NCBI GenBank assembly: GCA_902768975.1 | Contig: CACXMZ010000005.1 | Span: forward strand, 1-64,000 | Origin: an uncultured Coriobacteriaceae bacterium | GTDB taxonomy: Bacteria; Actinomycetota; Coriobacteriia; Coriobacteriales; Eggerthellaceae | Direction: 5' to 3' | Length of the DNA: 64,000 nt | Part shown: positions 62,332 through 64,000 of the stretch, piece after piece | Layout: every line of letters starts with the position of its first letter | Position numbering within the stretch: the first letter of the stretch is position 1 | Position numbers and translations under genes: made by a program | The notes under the pieces: model-generated | Seen by the model: only the letters and a program-made list of their open reading frames with translations | Told to the model about the DNA's origin: nothing | Databases searched by the model: none

Positions 62332-64000
62332 ATGAACGTCATTCTTCCCGATGGTTCAAACAAAGAAGTACAAGAAGGCGCCACGATAGCAGACGTGGCG
62401 GCGTCCATTGGTGCGGGCCTTGCCAAGGCTGCGCTTGCGGGCAAGATCGAAGGTGAACTCGTTGACCTTTCGGCCCCCGTTACGGACGGTGCGCATGTCG
62501 AAATCGTCACCGACAAGTCGCCTGAAGCCCTCGGCATTTTGCGCCATTCGTGCGCCCACATTATGGCAGAAGCAGTACAGCTGCTTTACCCGGGCGTACA
62601 GATTGCCTTTGGTCCTGAAACCGCCGACGGCTTTTTCTACGACTTTGGGCTCGACACGAGCATTTCAAGCGACGACTTCGAAAAGATTGAAGCCAAGATG
62701 GCAGAAATCATTGCAGCCGACGCGCCTTTCGTTCGCAAGGTGGTTAGCCGCGAAGAAGCCAAGGCTGTCTTTGGTAACCAGAAGTTTAAGACCGAACACA
62801 TCGACGACTTCGCCGAAGATGAAGCAATTAGCATCTACGAGCACGGCACCTTTGCTGACCTGTGTTCCGGCCCCCATATTCCGAGCGCTGGTAAGATTGG
62901 CGCCTTCAAGCTTATGAAGGTGGCGGGCGCTTATTGGAAGGGCGACGCCGAAAACGAACAGCTCCAGCGTGTGTATGGTACCGCTTTCTTCAAGCAGAAG
63001 GACTTGGACGAATACCTGCATAATCTGGAAGAAGCCGAAAAGCGCGACCATCGCAAGATTGGCCGCGACCTGGGTATCTTCATGATCGACGACATGGCGG
63101 GCGCGGGCCTTCCCATGTATTTGCCTGCTGGTGGCCGCGTTATTCGCACGCTCCAGGAATGGCTGCGTCGCGAACTGTACCGCCGCGGCTACGAAGAAGT
63201 TATTACCCCGCACATTTACAAGGCTGACGTATGGAAGACGAGTGGCCACTACGGCTTCTATCATGAAAACATGTACTTCTTCGAAATCAATGAAGGTTCC
63301 GACGAAGAGCCTCGTCCCAGTGAATATGGCGTGAAGCCCATGAATTGCCCGGGCCACGTCATGCTGTACAAGAATGCGATTCACAGCTATCGCGAAATGC
63401 CAATTCGTTACTTTGAATTTGGCACGGTGTATAGGCACGAACTTTCGGGCGCAGTCCATGGTCTTATGCGCGCCCGCGGCTTTACCCAAGACGACGCCCA
63501 CGTGTTCTGCCGCGAAGACCAGGTGGTTGAAGAAGTGCTTGCCATTCTGGATTTGGCGGACAATATCATGAGCGAGTTTGGCTTTGAATACGCCGCTGAA
63601 ATTTCTACGCGTCCTGAAAAGAGCATCGGTACCGACGAAATGTGGGAAAAGGCCGAAAGCTTCCTGCGTACCGCCATTGAGCAGCGCGGCATTAGCTACG
63701 AAATCAACCCGGGCGACGGCGCCTTCTATGGTCCTAAGATTGACATTAAGGTGAAGGACGCCATTGGGCGCTGGTGGCAGTGCTCCACGGTGCAGGTGGA
63801 CTTTAACTTGCCCGAGCGTTTCGACATGACCTATCGCACTGCCGAAAATACGGAAGAGCGCCCCTGGATGCTCCATCGCGCACTCTTTGGTTCTATCGAA
63901 CGCTTCTTGGGTATTTTGCTCGAGCATACTTCGGGCAACTTGCCGCTGTGGCTTACGCCCACCCAGGCCGTGGTTGTTCCCATTGCCGACAGACACCTGG
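62332..64000 (+). CDS. thrS: Threonyl-tRNA synthetase, cut by the window end
   Basis: Class II synthetase; 556 codons are visible. The TGS domain (MNVILPDGSNKEVQEGATIA) is followed by the editing domain (HSCAHIMAEAVQLLYPGVQI) and the catalytic core (KPMNCPGHVMLY; RYFEFGTVYRHELSGAVHGL; a final LHRALFGSIERFLGILLEHT). The anticodon-binding domain is just beginning (VVVPIADRHL) at the edge. ATG 62332 lies behind AAGGAG. The gene should extend about 200 bp or more past the window. Confidence 0.96.
   Translation, partial: MNVILPDGSNKEVQEGATIADVAASIGAGLAKAALAGKIEGELVDLSAPVTDGAHVEIVTDKSPEALGILRHSCAHIMAEAVQLLYPGVQIAFGPETADGFFYDFGLDTSISSDDFEKIEAKMAEIIAADAPFVRKVVSREEAKAVFGNQKFKTEHIDDFAEDEAISIYEHGTFADLCSGPHIPSAGKIGAFKLMKVAGAYWKGDAENEQLQRVYGTAFFKQKDLDEYLHNLEEAEKRDHRKIGRDLGIFMIDDMAGAGLPMYLPAGGRVIRTLQEWLRRELYRRGYEEVITPHIYKADVWKTSGHYGFYHENMYFFEINEGSDEEPRPSEYGVKPMNCPGHVMLYKNAIHSYREMPIRYFEFGTVYRHELSGAVHGLMRARGFTQDDAHVFCREDQVVEEVLAILDLADNIMSEFGFEYAAEISTRPEKSIGTDEMWEKAESFLRTAIEQRGISYEINPGDGAFYGPKIDIKVKDAIGRWWQCSTVQVDFNLPERFDMTYRTAENTEERPWMLHRALFGSIERFLGILLEHTSGNLPLWLTPTQAVVVPIADRHL

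Noticed and set aside
62665-63996. A 443-codon open frame antisense to thrS
   Set aside because: Same reasoning: the sense strand encodes all conserved ThrRS motifs.

Overview
The window looks like the chromosome of an anaerobic actinobacterium of the class Coriobacteriia, probably Eggerthellales. This is inferred from gene content: an LL-diaminopimelate aminotransferase, a phenylacetate-CoA ligase with a tandem ACT protein, an NHLM-type peptide exporter, PucR and XRE-cupin regulators, and mobilisable islands with a RepA-like ATPase. No rRNA is present, so the placement rests on gene content and style. From about 18.5 kb onward the genes share one codon style, with Glu almost always GAA. The first 3.8 kb uses GAG/CTC-rich codons, and the next 14.7 kb is lower in GC with many remnants, so the left 18.5 kb looks foreign.

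Left flank (1-3.8 kb): the start of a divergent gene, a PucR regulator broken by a frameshift in a C-tract, a small helical protein, an orphan Nif11-type RiPP precursor, a ferredoxin remnant and an alpha/beta hydrolase.

Island (about 3.98-18.53 kb): mobile elements stacked at the 3' end of guaA. A 14-bp sequence that forms the end of guaA is repeated at 3983. A near copy lies at 9439 and a degenerate copy near 12272, each followed by the same roughly 110-bp arm. This divides the island into modules A, B and C. Module C is intact (XRE repressor, three operators, excisionase, tyrosine integrase, mobilisation proteins, RepA-like ATPase, oriT-like repeats). Module A has the same layout with a decayed excisionase/integrase and carries a type II restriction-modification pair. 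The first gene inside each left end differs: a HEPN-like protein (A), a large HEPN-like protein plus an AAA ATPase (B), and a DUF3644 HEPN protein (C). The slot looks like an exchangeable defence-type cargo position.

Core part 1 (18.5-44.3 kb): a GMP synthase lacking its glutaminase domain; paaK-ACT; a STAS antagonist facing a membrane SpoIIE phosphatase fused to an anti-sigma kinase; an NHLM exporter operon (membrane-fusion protein, C39 peptidase-ABC, second ABC) followed by a HipA-like kinase; a PIG-L deacetylase and a DUF218 protein; an XRE-receiver fusion whose phospho-acceptor is Glu; a phosphate acyltransferase; an LTA-synthase-like sulfatase; UppP, PcrA, a manganese pyrophosphatase, EngB and an MscS channel.

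Core part 2 (44.3-64 kb): rpsL (TTG start), rpsG, fusA, rpsJ, rplC, rplD and rplW, ending in a terminator instead of continuing to rplB; an XRE-cupin regulator and an acyl-CoA synthetase separated by a large palindrome; dapL overlapping a symporter; tRNA-Leu(UAG); tig-clpP-clpX; valS; a zinc-ribbon membrane protein; and thrS, cut by the window end. Three long imperfect palindromes (42669-42839, 44522-44634, 50284-50464) are not explained by any gene.
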